Below, one piece after another: positions 1 through 11,864 of a DNA stretch of 64,000 nt (position 1 is its first letter; each line of letters begins with the position of its first letter). The stretch spans positions 129,849,435 to 129,913,434 of the forward strand of contig NC_067473.1 of the NCBI RefSeq assembly GCF_947179515.1, in the 5' to 3' direction. A program made the position numbers and the translations under genes. The stretch is from Apodemus sylvaticus (Eukaryota > Chordata > Mammalia > Rodentia > Muridae). The notes under the pieces were generated by a model. It was not told the DNA's origin, made no database searches, and worked only from the letters and a program-made list of their open reading frames with translations.

Positions 1-2031
1 TTACCAAGATTGTATTGTGTTTTTTTTTCTTTAATATAAGCAGTAATGTTCCTCAGCCTAAGTACATTGAATTCACCTCAGAAAATTTAGGTAACTAATT
101 ATCCTAAACTACTGAGGCGCTGAGTGTTTGCTTCCTGTATGATTATATTATAATGTGAGGTTTTCTGTAATGGAACAAAAATAATCCAAATTCTTTACTC
201 AGTATGCTAACTGGCTACTCTAAAGATTGCAGCTAGGATACTTGCATAGTTTTGTATAATGAGTGTTCAGGTTCAGCTTAACAAGGTTGACATTGTCTTC
301 AGGGGGAGCAGATGTGTGCTTACATCGGTTTAAATGAAACCAAGACTCAAAGAAGCTCAATAAACAAATGACAATGTTTGGAAAAGAAAGAAGCTTGTTT
401 CCTTCCACGGGGTGCAGGGAATTTAAGCAACCTGTGTTTATAATTACTGTCCGCTTTAGTTAGTGCGAAAGAATCTACTTGATGCCCATTATAAATAAAC
501 AAAATAGATCTACTTGCCTATTTTGCAGATGGCCTGCTAGAGCTTATTTTTCTTTTTCCCTCTCTTCTGTTTTATTGACCACAGACCACTTACTTTATGT
601 CCAAATGATATTATTTCATTTTAAACATTAATCGTGGTCATAGCTTTTCCCCCTCTCGCTTAATCCTTGGCCCAACATATACAGATGACAACTTTGTCCA
701 CATTTCCAGCCTGGCCCACCGCCCCCCAGATCCCATCAAAACTGCAAATGGCTCAATGTGAGTCAATCAGTGTGATTCGGGAGTCTGGTTGGATATCAGA
801 GGTGCTATTTTTCTTGGCAGGCTTCTATAGAGAGCAAGTTGCTACTACACAGTTAATTTTAAAATGACATCAAATGAACACTGTCAGTTCGGGGCCACGG
901 GAGGATGTTAAGAAGCACATACAGTCTGTTGTTTGGACTCACTAAGCAGGCACACCTTTTTGTAGGAGAAATTAAACCTCATCTTTTAAGCATGGAAAAG
1001 TGTGTAGCGTAATTTCAGCACAAATTATAGAAAGGCATTAACTGTTTTGGAATTTCCCCTTAGAGAGCTGGCTATCAGGAGATAATATTACATTCCTTAT
1101 GTCTATTGTTAGTTAATTAAAGATGGTACATTCATTTAAACATTACGCTTGCTTTGTAAGTTGTTTCTTTTCTTTCCCCCTCAACTTCAAAACGATGTGT
1201 GCCAGTTTAAAGATAGGTCCTTGGAAAGAAGATACCACATTTTCGTTTCTCTGTGCGAATATTGTTAAAATCAGTTCACTAAAGGCTTTCTCAAAATTAT
1301 TTTTGCTCCTCGAAATTAACATTGGACTTCTATTTATTATTAAATTCATTCTTCAGTGTTAAGGCAGATTTCTTTACTATGGTGTGGGATTACCTTTTAT
1401 GAAGATTGCATTAATCCATCATGAAAATTTTAAAACTCAATAAATTCATTTTACCATAAAAGATGTATAAAGCCATAAGCATTTTCCAGATGTGGGTAAA
1501 AGTAAAGAAAATTCGTCTGTTCTGAGACAGGAAAAACTGTTGACATTTCTTTGAAGTGTAATCTCTTTTGTTTATTTGGTTTTTAATAGCTTCCAGCAGT
1601 TAGCCACATATTTTAAAAGTGATGTTGCTCACATGCATTTTTTTTTTATCACAAGTGGCATTAACCTACTGCCATAGATTTAGAAGTTTAACTTATAAAA
1701 GGAGGAGACTGTTGTTGAGACGGGTGATTTAGGAATTGTCAAAGAGAAAACAGAATAAAACAAAACAAATACAAAGCATCATAGTCCTCAGTAACTTTCC
1801 TGAACTAGAAATTCAGGAGTCAGCGGTTGGAACTGGCTGTAGGTTTAATCTATAATGTTTATTTAGAAAGGGCAATGTTGTGCATTTAAGTAGCAAGAAT
1901 ATTTTCTTCTTCTTCTATTGCAACCAATTGACCACTTGGCCTTAGTAGAAAAGAAAAAAGAATTTCTCAGATTTATATTGTATCTATCAACTATATGGCA
2001 TGGCATGATGTGTATTTATGTGATGCATGCT
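1..2031. other. Unique AT-rich non-coding sequence
   Basis: I see no gene and no clear interspersed repeat here. The ORFs are short, overlap on both strands and show no family resemblance. Stretches such as 980-1480 are AT-rich, contain several TAATTA-like homeodomain-type words and lack microsatellite decay, so they could be conserved regulatory DNA. That is an impression only. Confidence 0.5.
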
Positions 2032-2147
2032 AACACACACACATACACACACACATACACATACACACACATACACATACATACATATACACACACACAC
2101 ATACACATACACACACATACATACACACACACACATACCAACACACA
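2032..2147. repeat. CA/CATA microsatellite
   Basis: About 115 bp of alternating purine-pyrimidine sequence mix CA repeats with ATAC interruptions. The Thr/His/Tyr-rich or Val/Cys-rich ORFs crossing it are translation artefacts. Confidence 0.95.
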
Positions 2148-3870
2148 AATGTACTATAAATGATAGGGGAAAATCTAGAGTGATAAAAAAAATCATTAAA
2201 ATTGACTGAGTGCCTGAGTAGTCTTTGACACTGAAAAATGGAAACTATTTGGAAAGCAAGTGAAAACTTAAAAAAAATATATATGTAAAAGCTTTTGACA
2301 TTTCATAATGATTTATATAACAGGCCACATAAGAATTAATTTCATATCATATGTAAACCTAGCCATAACCAACTGCAGAAAGCAGATTGAATTCAAGGTT
2401 GAGGAGAATACATATATGTATATACATATATATAATTAAATATTAAGTATTAAGTTTAGGAACCATTTCTCATTCTGTCCAATCAATGTTTTTTAAATAT
2501 TACTTACAATAATGTGATTCTCTGAAGCTTAATCAGGTGGTTACAGATGCAAGAATGTTCAGATAGGTATATGTTTCATTCCAAGCTGCTAGGGGAAAAA
2601 AAAAAACATTAAAAAGAGAAAGAAAGAAATTTAATGTATATTTGTGTGTATGCTATATTTAAATGTTACCTTTCTCTTTGGTTAGAGCTGATCTTTATAT
2701 ATCCAAGCTGAAAAAACAGTCCCGCGCCTCTCATAAAATGCAACCCAACTGGTACTATGTTTATTAATATAACCCTAAATAAAATATAATGTCGCAAAAA
2801 ATATTCCTAAGTCAAACAACTGATTTTGTGTTCTCAAGAAAGTTCTAAGCAATGTGCTGTATGTGTGGGTAATAAAATGATTTCAGAGATGCTCCCTGGC
2901 CACAGGCTCAAGCACACATTAGGACTTGGTCTGTTTTTCACATGTTTCCCATCAAGGAAGTCTGTGGTTACCTTCCTGATTCTGCTGGACTGGAAAAACA
3001 CAGCTAATATGGTGCGATCTGGAGAAAGCTTTGATGCAGGGACTTTGCAAATAAACCTCCAGATGCCATCTGGTTTACATTCATCTCTCAATTTATTTCC
3101 TATAAATGTCTATTGAATATTCCATTGAACCAACACATGTGAAACTGGAGCTGAGAAAGAGAATGCTTGGTGGCAGTGGTCATTATCATATTTCTTTCCC
3201 AATATTGCTACCAGCCTCAAATGCACGGTGGAGGAGGTAGATGCCAGAGTCCTCAGACTTAAAGCAGAAATGGAGAAACAAAAACACTTCATGTTATCCA
3301 AACAAACAAGCCCATTTTCACGTTTTTCGGTAAAGTATCACGCACCCCAGAGCTGGGGTTATTTGTGACACAGCCGAGTGCTGTGTTTAAGTTGCTGACA
3401 TTTAAAGATTCAAGTTCACCATGCAGAAATAAATGCTACTAGCATGAAGCAAGAGAGAAACAACCATTATGCGCAAAGGACCATGCGGTGGTTTAGGGCC
3501 TGCCAGACAGATTTGTAGCATTAGCCTTTGGGCCCATTCTATTTTCGAAGCCCAGCGCCTCTATTTCTTCTATTTGTATCTCAGATGCGCAGGTCCTTGG
3601 TGGGTTCCGGGTGGCAATTCTACAAACTGTATTTGCTAAATACCCGACCTTCCTAAATCCGTTCTTGCCCCGTCACACCCAGATTTCTAAAGATTATTCC
3701 CACGAATAAGCAAGATAGACTATTATGCAAGCTGGGAGAATCATTCCCCACCCAAAATTTGTCTGTTGATTTGTGTTCCTGTGAGAATTATACTTCTCCT
3801 CAATTGTCATATCCTGGCAGTGACCTCATATGCAGCCAGTCAACCTCACAAATTGCTTCCAGAAAGGGAA
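2148..3870. other. Unique non-coding sequence
   Basis: No gene is recognised. A short ATAT-rich patch lies at about 2410-2435. ORFs of 63 to 96 codons around 2826-3300 occur on both strands and have no recognisable domain. Confidence 0.45.
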
Positions 3871-4120
3871 GTAGGGAGATGGCTCAGTTAATAAAGTACT
3901 TGCCTTGGAAGCATGAAGAACTGAGTTCAAATACTCAGAAGCTATGCCAGATCATTTTTTTAGTTAGGTGTGGTAGCATATGCAGATAATCCCTTTGTGG
4001 AGGACCTGAGGGCGGAAGATTCCTGGGGCTTTGCTGGTCAGCCAGTGTAGCTTAATCGATGATCCCTGAGTCAATGGCAGATCCATCCTCCAAGAAAATC
4101 ACATTAGACGAAAGGGTAAC

Positions 4121-4152
<32 letters not shown>

Positions 4153-4180
4153 CACACTCGCACATGCATACACACACACT
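3871..4180 (+). repeat. tRNA-derived SINE, B4/RSINE1 type, with CA tail
   Basis: The head reads like the A-box region of a rodent tRNA-derived SINE (gggagatggctcagtt). A middle part like 'cctggggctttgctggtcagccagtgtagc' is typical of B4/RSINE1 SINEs. The element ends in a (CA)n stretch from about 4120, which probably grew from the SINE tail. It is strongly diverged. The subfamily name comes from memory. Confidence 0.7.
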
Positions 4181-4590
4181 GGGAAAGGAGCTTGGAAAGA
4201 TGGTGGTTAGGAATACTACCTAGTCTTGCAGAAAAGCAGAGTTTGATTCCCAGCATGCAACCATCTTTTCTCAGAGAGTCTAAAACCCTCTTTCCTCCCT
4301 CACCACCAGGCATACACAGGGTACAGACATAGAGGCAAAACCACCCATATACGTGAGAGATACTTTTTTTTTTTAAGAAAAAGAAAAGGGCAAAAGGGGG
4401 AAGAAATCCCTCAGATGGAATATTTTGTTGTTGCTTTTATAGATTTCAATTTTCTACCCATTTTGTTCAATGCTTTAATATTAAGGGTTTGTTAATTAAG
4501 AAAGGAAACCAGTGCAGCCCAACCAATTCTTGTTAGGTGGTTCGTCCAAGGCTTGTAGATTTAACTTACTAAGTCCTAAGAGAAGCAAAG

Positions 4591-4790
4591 GGGGCTGGAG
4601 AGAGTTCAGCAGCTGAGAGCACAGTGCAGGGAACCAACTTCAGTTCCCAGCACCCATGCCAAGCGAGTTTCATGTCTGGAACACCAGTCCAGGGAAATCT
4701 GACCCCTCTGGCCTCGGTGGGCACCTTCATGCATGAGCATATATCCACACAGAGACACACAGTGAAAAATAATTAAAAAAATGTTTTAAA
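4591..4790 (+). repeat. B2/B3-class SINE
   Basis: It begins with the diagnostic ggggctggagagag head and continues through a 'gttcccagcacccatg' segment. A 'ctctggcctcggtgggcacc' 3' part is characteristic of B3, followed by an A-rich tail near 4765-4795. Confidence 0.8.
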
Positions 4791-5022
4791 GAAGAAATAA
4801 CAATTCTTCCTGAGACCATAGACAGGTCACAACTTGCTTCCTGAGATTATGGAATTTGAGGTATTCTATTTCATCATCTCAATATGTGATCAGGTTGATT
4901 TCTTTAAAGAAAAAGTTATCATCAAACTGAAAAATCACAATTCTTTAGCTAACATTTCTACATTATAGGCAAAGGGTACATTATAAGCATATACTTTTCT
5001 GTGGTTGCATTGACTAGGAACA

Positions 5023-5023
5023 A

Positions 5024-5058
<35 letters not shown>
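5023..5058. repeat. (AAT)n microsatellite
   Basis: About eleven tandem AAT units lie just upstream of an old B1 fragment. Confidence 0.95.
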
Positions 5059-5060
<2 letters not shown>

Positions 5061-5086
5061 TTATTAGGGAGCAAGAAAGGCCAGCA

Positions 5087-5160
5087 GGCTGGCGCATGGG
5101 TATAATCCAGGACTTGGGGGGCTAGGGAGAGACAATAGTGACTGAGACCAACCTAGATTC
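5087..5160 (+). repeat. Old B1 SINE split by an L1 insertion
   Basis: The sequence follows the B1 order 'ggctggcgcatg...taatccaggacttggg...gagaccaacctagattct'. After the L1 it resumes with 'atagtggg' at 5861, matching the 'gcctggtctacatagtgag' part of B1. The L1 therefore landed inside this degraded B1. Confidence 0.65.
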
Positions 5161-5161
5161 T
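5148..5161. repeat. Target-site duplication, left copy
   Basis: The 14-mer ccaacctagattct recurs exactly at 5847-5860. The two copies bracket the L1 and mark it as a single L1-endonuclease insertion. The last T is shared with the poly(T) tract. Confidence 0.9.
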
Positions 5162-5846
5162 TTTTTTTTTTTTTTTTTTTTTTATTCTTATAGCTGCCTA
5201 CTATCTCTGGCTCTCATAATCTTTTTTTTTTTATTATTCGATATAATTTATTTACATTTCAAATGATTTCCCCTCTTTTAGCCCCCCCACTCCCCGAAAG
5301 TCCCGCAAGCCCCCTTCTCTTCCCCTGTCCTCCCACCCACCCCTTCCCACTTCCCCGTTCTGGTTTTGCTGAATACTGTTTCACTGAGTCTTTCCAGAAC
5401 CAGGGGCCACTCCTCCTTTCTTCTTGTACCTCATTTGATGTGTGGATTATGTTTTGGGTATTCCAGTTTTCTAGGTTAATATCCACTTATTAGTGAGTGC
5501 ATACCATGATTCACCTTTTGAGTCTGGGTTACCTCACTTAGTATGATATTCTCTAGCTCCATCCATTTGCCTAAGAATTTCATGAATTCATTGTTTCTAA
5601 TGGCTGAATAGTACTCCATTGTGTAGATATACCACATTTTTTGCATCCACTCTTCTGTTGAGGGATACCTGGGTTCTTTCCAGCATCTGGCAATTACAAA
5701 TAGGGCTGCTATGAACATAGTAGAACATGTATCCTTATTACATGGTGGGGAGTCTTCTGGGTATATGCCCAGGAGTGGTATAGCAGGATCTTCTGGAAGT
5801 AAGGTGCCCAGTTTTCGGAGGAACCGCCAGACTGATTTCCAGAGTG
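5162..5846 (-). mobile_element. 5'-truncated LINE-1 (3' end of ORF2 plus 3' UTR)
   Basis: On the minus strand the element opens inside ORF2. The frame from 5850 down to 5476 carries the L1 ORF2 C-terminal motifs WKSVWRFLRKLG, PAIPLLGIYPED, MFIAALF and YIYTMEYYSAI and ends at a normal stop. A short G-rich 3' UTR and a poly(A) tract follow. The reverse-transcriptase and endonuclease domains are missing, so the copy is dead. Perfect 14-bp duplications flank it, which argues for a fairly young insertion. The 3' end has two A tracts separated by non-L1 sequence, annotated separately. Confidence 0.93.
5184..5221 (-). mobile_element. Probable L1 3'-transduced segment
   Basis: On the minus strand the L1 3' UTR ends in an A tract (5232-5222). 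Then 38 bp of sequence that is not L1 follow, then a second, longer A tract (5183-5161) ending at the target-site duplication. Body, weak poly(A), flank, strong poly(A) is the standard outcome when transcription reads through the L1 signal to a downstream AATAAA. The segment ends in agaataaa. It could serve as a tag for the source element. Confidence 0.7.
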
Positions 5847-5860
5847 CCAACCTAGATTCT
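5847..5860. repeat. Target-site duplication, right copy
   Basis: This is an exact copy of the 14-mer at 5148-5161 and lies at the 5'-truncation point of the L1. Confidence 0.9.
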
Positions 5861-5865
5861 ATAGT

Positions 5866-5940
5866 GGGAAGAAGGAAGGAAGGGAAGGAGGGAAGGAGGA
5901 TGGAAGAGAATCAGGGAAAGAGGGAGGGTGGGAGGGAATC
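5866..5940. repeat. GGAA/GGGA polypurine tract
   Basis: A purine-only or nearly purine-only stretch follows the B1 remnant and may derive from its tail. Confidence 0.85.
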
Positions 5941-6179
5941 ATGTGAAACAACTAAAGATATCTGTTTTGCTTGGTTGATACCAAAAGCACTCACATATTC
6001 AAGCATGTCATATGCTTATATACCACAGCACAGAGGGGAGCTCTGAGAACATATTGCGGATAGTGACTCTCTCCTACTCCTCCCATTCAGATATTAAACC
6101 TAGGTAGTGTAGTCAGGCCTGGTGGCATCTTACCTGCTAAGGCATCTTACTGGCCCAGAGAAGGGGGGACCTTGCCAGG

Positions 6180-6315
6180 AGCATTGGTGCACACCCTTAA
6201 TCCTAGCATGCAGGAGGCAGAGGCGCCTGAATATCTGTGAATTTAAGGTCAGCCTGATCTCATATGGATCTCCAGGCCAGCCAAGGCTGCACAGTGAAAC
6301 CCTGTTTCAAATTCT
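6180..6315 (+). repeat. B1 SINE, diverged
   Basis: The hallmarks appear in order: 'cccttaatcctagcatgcaggaggcagaggc', 'tttaaggtcagcctgatct', and 'ccagccaaggctgcacagtgaaaccctgtttc'. Divergence is high. Confidence 0.8.
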
Positions 6316-6319
6316 AAAC

Positions 6320-7045
6320 AAACAGCAAGGTAGGTCTTTGAGTCAGGTGTTTTGAATAGGAATTAACTGGCAGAGGGAAATCCTGTATTTACTCTTAATC
6401 ATCAAAGGTGCTGGAGATGTTTACACCACACCCTTTCTCTCCACTGTCATTACTGGCATTATAAAGTGGACACCCAAATTCTCCTATCTTTTGGAAATTT
6501 CCTATTTTGAAGTCTTGCTTTTAAAAGCATCTGTCCATGACAGTAAATCAGGACGAAAAAAGCATTCACCCCTAAGTAAGGTGTATATCTCATCATAACT
6601 CTCCCTTCAGTGACTACAGAATTCCATCTGTCACCAGGAAGAAAATCCAGGATGATCCCAGTATACCCACCCAATGAACAATTGTCCTGTTGGCCAATCT
6701 CTAATTTTGAAAAGTAAAATTTGCTTCTTCTTTTGACATACTGGCAGGCCAAGGTTCCTGGCTAACAGATACATTCCATCTAAAGGGTTTCTGGCCTAAG
6801 TTAGTACCCCGTTGTTTATTGTACTAAATAGTCTTCCAACGTTATCTTGTGGCTACAGGATGATGAGAGGAAACAAACCAAGAGAATAAAATGCAAATAT
6901 GTTATGAGTCATTTCTCTTATCCTGTTCTTAAATCAAGTTATATGCAAAGGACAGTTATGAATATACTCTTCACAAATGTGCTTAATTTGGGTCCACCCT
7001 AAAGGTCCAGTCGTGAGAAGTAAAACACTACCGAAATTGTTTTGT
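6320..7045. other. Unique non-coding sequence
   Basis: I recognise no gene or repeat. A 97-codon minus-strand ORF (6752-6459) has no family resemblance. Confidence 0.4.
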
Positions 7046-7047
7046 GG

Positions 7048-7257
7048 GCTGCACAGATGGTTCAGTTGATAAAATACTTGGCTTGCATGCCTGAAGACTT
7101 CAGTCCAGTCCCCATAACCTGCACGTGCTTCTAATTCCAGGGCTGGGAAGCTGGAAACAGTTTCCTGGGTCTCACTTGCCCACCAGCCTAGCTGAATCAT
7201 GAGTTGTAGGTAACCCAAAAGTGATTGGAGCCATTATTAGGTTGACCAGTGGCTTAT

Positions 7258-7290
<33 letters not shown>
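7048..7290 (+). repeat. B4/RSINE1-type SINE with CA tail
   Basis: A head like 'ggctgcacagatggttcagttgataaaatacttggcttgcatg' is followed by 'cacttgcccaccagcctagctgaatcatgag' and a (CA)n tail at 7259-7290. This is the same architecture as at 3871. Confidence 0.7.
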
Positions 7291-7292
<2 letters not shown>

Positions 7293-8650
7293 TATCTGTG
7301 ATTACCATATCCCAGTTGGCAAACCTGCATGAAACAAGTGTCTTAAATGAGTGAAGTTTAAAATCCATATGCATCCCTTTCTGTTTCATTGTCATCCCAA
7401 CCTGATTTACTCATCTAGCAAAGGAAATATCCACTGATAATCCCCATTCCCTGTGCTGTGGAAGGCTCCTGTGTCTGTTAAATGGTCTCAACTAATTTCC
7501 AGAACAAAGAAATTGCTGCCTGATCATTTCATCGGTCTCTAGCTCAACAGAAGACTCCGAGCTCTCTTCTGTCAGGGGTATGTGTTTTCAATTAATAATC
7601 ATAGTGCTAATCCCTATCTCATCCCTAGCTCATCCCTGCCAGCTGCTACTGCACATGCCAGACCTTGCCAACCTCTCCTGCAATACCCTGTGGACAAGCC
7701 CTAGATCTAAACTCCTCAACTTGGCACTCAAGTTACTTAACTGACCTGAACAGCCTATTGCCCATCTAGATAAATGGCTGTAGAAACAAAAGCCACTCTG
7801 AGCTATTAAGATGAAAGTTTGACTTTTCATCCACAAATAACGTTCTAATTATTATGTTCTAGATCCGATATATCAACCTGAGAAGGATGGGAACAGATTC
7901 AGAGCAAGTAGGCTTTTCAAATCACCAACGGTGGAGACATGTTCTTGATTTCAAGTAGTAGTCTGGCAAGTCAAGTTATGTTAGCATCTCGGAGACGGAA
8001 AACATTGAAATACTTCCTCACCCTGGAAAGTTCTCTTAAATGCCTTATTTTCTAATAAGATGGTGGGGGGAGACCCAGGTGTTTCAAGAGGATACATGCA
8101 ATTAAGGAAGGTATCAAAGTTGAAAGGCTGGAGCTGCTTTTCTGAGATGGTATGAATATTGAATAGCCCCCCCAGAGGCTTTGTTATAAAGACGTGGGCT
8201 TTGCAAGGTGGCTGACCCTAGTTAAAGGAAAGTAGGTCACTGGGTGTGCTCCTGACTGGGCTATTATTCCAGGGTCTTTATTCTTTCTTTTTGTTCCAAG
8301 ACTTCCATGAGTAACTTTCTTGGTCTCATGTTACCTGTCAAGAAGCCTTGCCTCACCACTGGCCCAAAGTGACAGGACTAAGTGACCAGCAACAGAAAAT
8401 AGTCGGCCCAAATAAGGCTTTTGGCACAACAAACAACTGACCCAATGTCAGATACAAGTAGTTTGGAAAGTCTGTGTTTTCGGTATGAAAATCGTTTTAA
8501 AGGTTTTATACTGGGAGGAATGTCTCATACTCCTTTTCTGACTGTGTGATTGGTATCTCAATCATAGAAATCCTCTCAAGAACAATTCATAAGTTTAAAC
8601 AGAGACTTGTCCTGCCATTCAAACAAGCAGGCAAAAGCAAGCCTCCGGCT
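7291..8650. other. Unique non-coding sequence
   Basis: No gene is supported. Two runs of G or C (8066-8072 and 8167-8173) and short ORFs are the only notable points. Confidence 0.4.
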
Positions 8651-8654
8651 AGGG

Positions 8655-8965
8655 GGATGACTCGTGGGTAAAGTGCTTGACACACAAGGGTGAGAACTGG
8701 AGTTCGAGTCCTCAGAACCTCCCAAAAGCCTGTACAGTTATTCACATATGTAATCCCAGTATTCCTACAACAAGATGGAAGGTGGAAACAGGGGACTCCA
8801 CGGAAGTCCACAGGCATGCTACCATGCATATGCAGTGTCAACCAGCAAGAGAGACTCTGACCTCTGACCTCTATGCATGCACTGTAATTGTAATGCCCAA
8901 CTAACACACTGGTGTACCCATATACAAACATGCATGCACAACATCATACACATGTACACACAGAA
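8655..8965 (+). repeat. B4/RSINE1-type SINE, diverged
   Basis: A 'gggggatgactcgtgggtaaagtgcttgacacacaaggg' head precedes 'tgtaatcccagtattcctac'. A 'gactctgacctctgacctctatgcatgcac' 3' part leads into a CA/CATG-rich tail. Confidence 0.65.
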
Positions 8966-10612
8966 GAGACGGGGGCTGGGAGAGATGCAGAGTACAGGAG
9001 TAAATGGTGACAAATATGGAGAGAGATTTTTTTTTTGGTCATGCCTTCTATGGCTATAGTTAGGCTGCATCCTTCAGTATCTCTAGGGCTCAGCTTTGCA
9101 TCTCATATCCTAAAAGTGTAGCCTTAAAGTGAACCCAAGTTCCAAAAGGCTCTGCCTGGAGAGATGTTTTTTTGTATACTATGTCTACTATATAACCTGA
9201 CAGCCAGTGGAATGAGAGTGAATTGCATCCACACCATGCCTTTCCATATATTTCCATGAGATTTGACACATGGCAGACACATTTGTCATTTAGCAACACC
9301 TGTTATTAGTAGTATCATTGTTCAAAGACTGCATTGGATACCTTAGCATTCAGAACAAGCCAGTTGGCAAAAGTCACAGACAACCTGGTTTTCTGACATG
9401 CTTCCCTCTTGATGACAATGCTTATTACTAATAGAACAGGTATGAAGCAGGCCACACCTTAGGGATGATCAGCCACTCCAAGGACTTTATTGGTTGATGG
9501 TTCCCTAGCTGCCTTTTAAAACTCTAAAGCTATTAAGATATGATTCCATAAAACCTTATTTTCATTAACTCAAAACACTGAAGCCAAGTATATATATGGT
9601 TCGCATCTTTTGGCCAGCTGGGATTTGCTTTGTCAAAGTATCTTCCAACTATCCCACTTAGTCAAAATATACATTTTTGAGTTTTCTGTTCTCCTCCCTA
9701 CATCACTCAGCAAAAACTTCAGAGGTAAATCCTTTGGGGAAAAAAGAAAGAAAGTACTTTTCCACATGCAGATTCTTTATTCATGTTCTTCTCACTAGTG
9801 GAAACACCATTTCCTTATACCAAAAAATAAATGGAAGATTACATAACTGTAACTTATTAGGCAAATGAGTGAAAGATGTTCTCATTCACATGGTGAACAT
9901 TTAATTAACAGTGTTAATTAACATTGATTCTTAAAACATTTTGCAGCTATGACATAACACTTAACATTGACCTGAACTTTTAAAATAAAACCTAGGTGTT
10001 CAGGAAGCCCAGAGTAATCAATTGATTGAGAACATGGATGATGGTCTACCTCCATGTGACCAGGGTAGAGGTTATGAAGTAATGTGCATCATACCGTATA
10101 AAACCCTAATGATGGCTAATGTTAGCTAATTAAGATGAACACTGAATGGAGCCAGCTTGGCTCATGAGGGTATTAACATCCTATTAGAATCTAACAAAAT
10201 ATTGCTTTAGCCAAGCCATATATAGTAGATGATCTTGGATTAACACTGAAGAATACAGTTGGAATAAAATGCAACATTAAAGTCGTATTCCAATCATGGT
10301 TGCCAACAGGGATAATATTGACTGTATTCTGCAGGTACCACGTGTTTTTTGCTTTATTTTGTTTTCATAAGTCTTAAATATGAGGTGTGTCATACTTGGA
10401 TAGTATCACTTATGGAATTAATATTTTCCATCCTCATTTTAAAAAAATTCACATCAAATATATGTTCCACATACAGCGTGGTACCAGAGTTTGGAAATCC
10501 AAATGAGGCACCTCTATTGACTACCAAACCCACCAGACTTCTATCTACATACAGGGAAATGCTCTTTGATTTGATTTCTCCTAAGTAGGATGAGTTTCAG
10601 ATGTGTTTCAAC
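8966..10612. other. Unique non-coding sequence
   Basis: No gene or clear repeat is recognised. The ORFs are at most about 80 codons and lie in AT-rich DNA. Confidence 0.4.
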
Positions 10613-10851
10613 CAGTTGGTTTCAATCTCCCTAATACTGTGACCCTTTAATACAGTTCTTCCAACCATAATACTGTGATACCATCCAACCATATAATTAT
10701 TTTTGTTGCTTTTTCATAACTTTAATTTTGCTACTGTTATGTAATATAAATAACTGTATTTTTCTATGGTCTTAGGTGACCCTGTGAAAGAATTGTTTGA
10801 TCCCCCCAAAGGGGCTACAGCCCATAGGTTGAGAACCACTAGTTTAAATGG
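10613..10851 (-). mobile_element. URR1-like hAT-Charlie nonautonomous DNA transposon
   Basis: The ends are degenerate inverted repeats, 'cagttggtttcaatc' at the left and 'aggttgagaaccacta' at the right. The interior 'ccctttaatacagttctt...ttttgctactgttatg' matches my recollection of the rodent URR1 family. An 8-bp near-duplication (gtttcaac at 10605-10612 and gtttaaat at 10852-10859, six of eight matching) fits hAT insertion. It has no coding capacity. Orientation is uncertain. Confidence 0.75.
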
Positions 10852-11089
10852 ACAGACAAGTGGTCTGGGTGAAACTTTCTCTTCTTCAGATGAACAGATC
10901 AGAACAAAGGGTCAAGGTAAATGTAAGTCCTAAAAAATTTTTGTTTCCAGTGGATTTAGTCATTCATTCTAAGCCAAAATAAATGCCTAAATCATGTGTG
11001 CAGGGAGTTACACCTGATGAAAGAGTCAATTTGTATAATAAAAGTTTGGAGGGTTTTTTGTTGTAGTTTTCACACCACAGAAAGCATAC

Positions 11090-11195
11090 TGGTCTACCAC
11101 TCCCTAAAGTAACCCAGACTGACTTGCACTTCACCATTCTCCTGCCTCTGTCTCCAAAATGCTGGGCTTAAAGGGTCATGCCACCACATCAATCT
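11090..11195 (-). repeat. B1 SINE, old
   Basis: Reverse-complement B1 landmarks are visible: 'cctgcctctgtctccaaaatgctgggcttaaagggtcatgccaccaca', preceded by a diverged 'gtaacccagactgac' part. Confidence 0.75.
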
Positions 11196-11633
11196 CAGAG
11201 AAATTATAATAAGCACAATTTAGTTTGTTGATAGGTGCTGATATTTGTGCTTGTAATGACGCTGTCTCTAAACCAATCCAAAAAAGTGCACTTATTTGTA
11301 GCATTAATTACTTAGTACCCATGGGCTAGCCATTTCTGGACTTTGGATAGATGCTGAGAATAGGTGATCAAGACTGGGACATGACACTCAAGGCTTAGCC
11401 ATGACCACTCTGTGCAAGTTTCAGAAGGTAGCAGTATTCTGTTTTCAAAATGCTTTGTAGAGTTGCATCATTAAGCTGGCCAGTTTATCAAAAGCTACAT
11501 TAAAATCAATCAGAAATATGTCATAAATCACAGAATGTGCAGTGAATTCCAAGAGAAGAGATGCAGCAAGGCTGAGAGCCTCTGCCTGAGGCCATGAACC
11601 CAACCTCCTCTTTGGCCTTAACTTCTGTAGTGG

Positions 11634-11658
11634 CAGACAGACAGACAGACAGACAGAA
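11634..11658. repeat. (CAGA)n microsatellite
   Basis: About six perfect tetranucleotide units. Confidence 0.95.
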
Positions 11659-11816
11659 AGCAGACCTGTAGTCCCATGGCCCAGACCCACTCCACCCTGC
11701 CATGGTCATTCTGCATTGTATCCCATCTCTGTTTTTATAAATGTGTGTAGTGCACTATCTTCACAATAGGACCTCAATTGTGTGATGACTAAATAAACAG
11801 TAAGCATCCCTTTGCA

Positions 11817-11818
<2 letters not shown>

Positions 11819-11858
<40 letters not shown>
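11819..11858. repeat. (GT)n microsatellite
   Basis: Twenty uninterrupted GT units, so probably polymorphic in the population. Confidence 0.97.
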
Positions 11859-11864
<6 letters not shown>

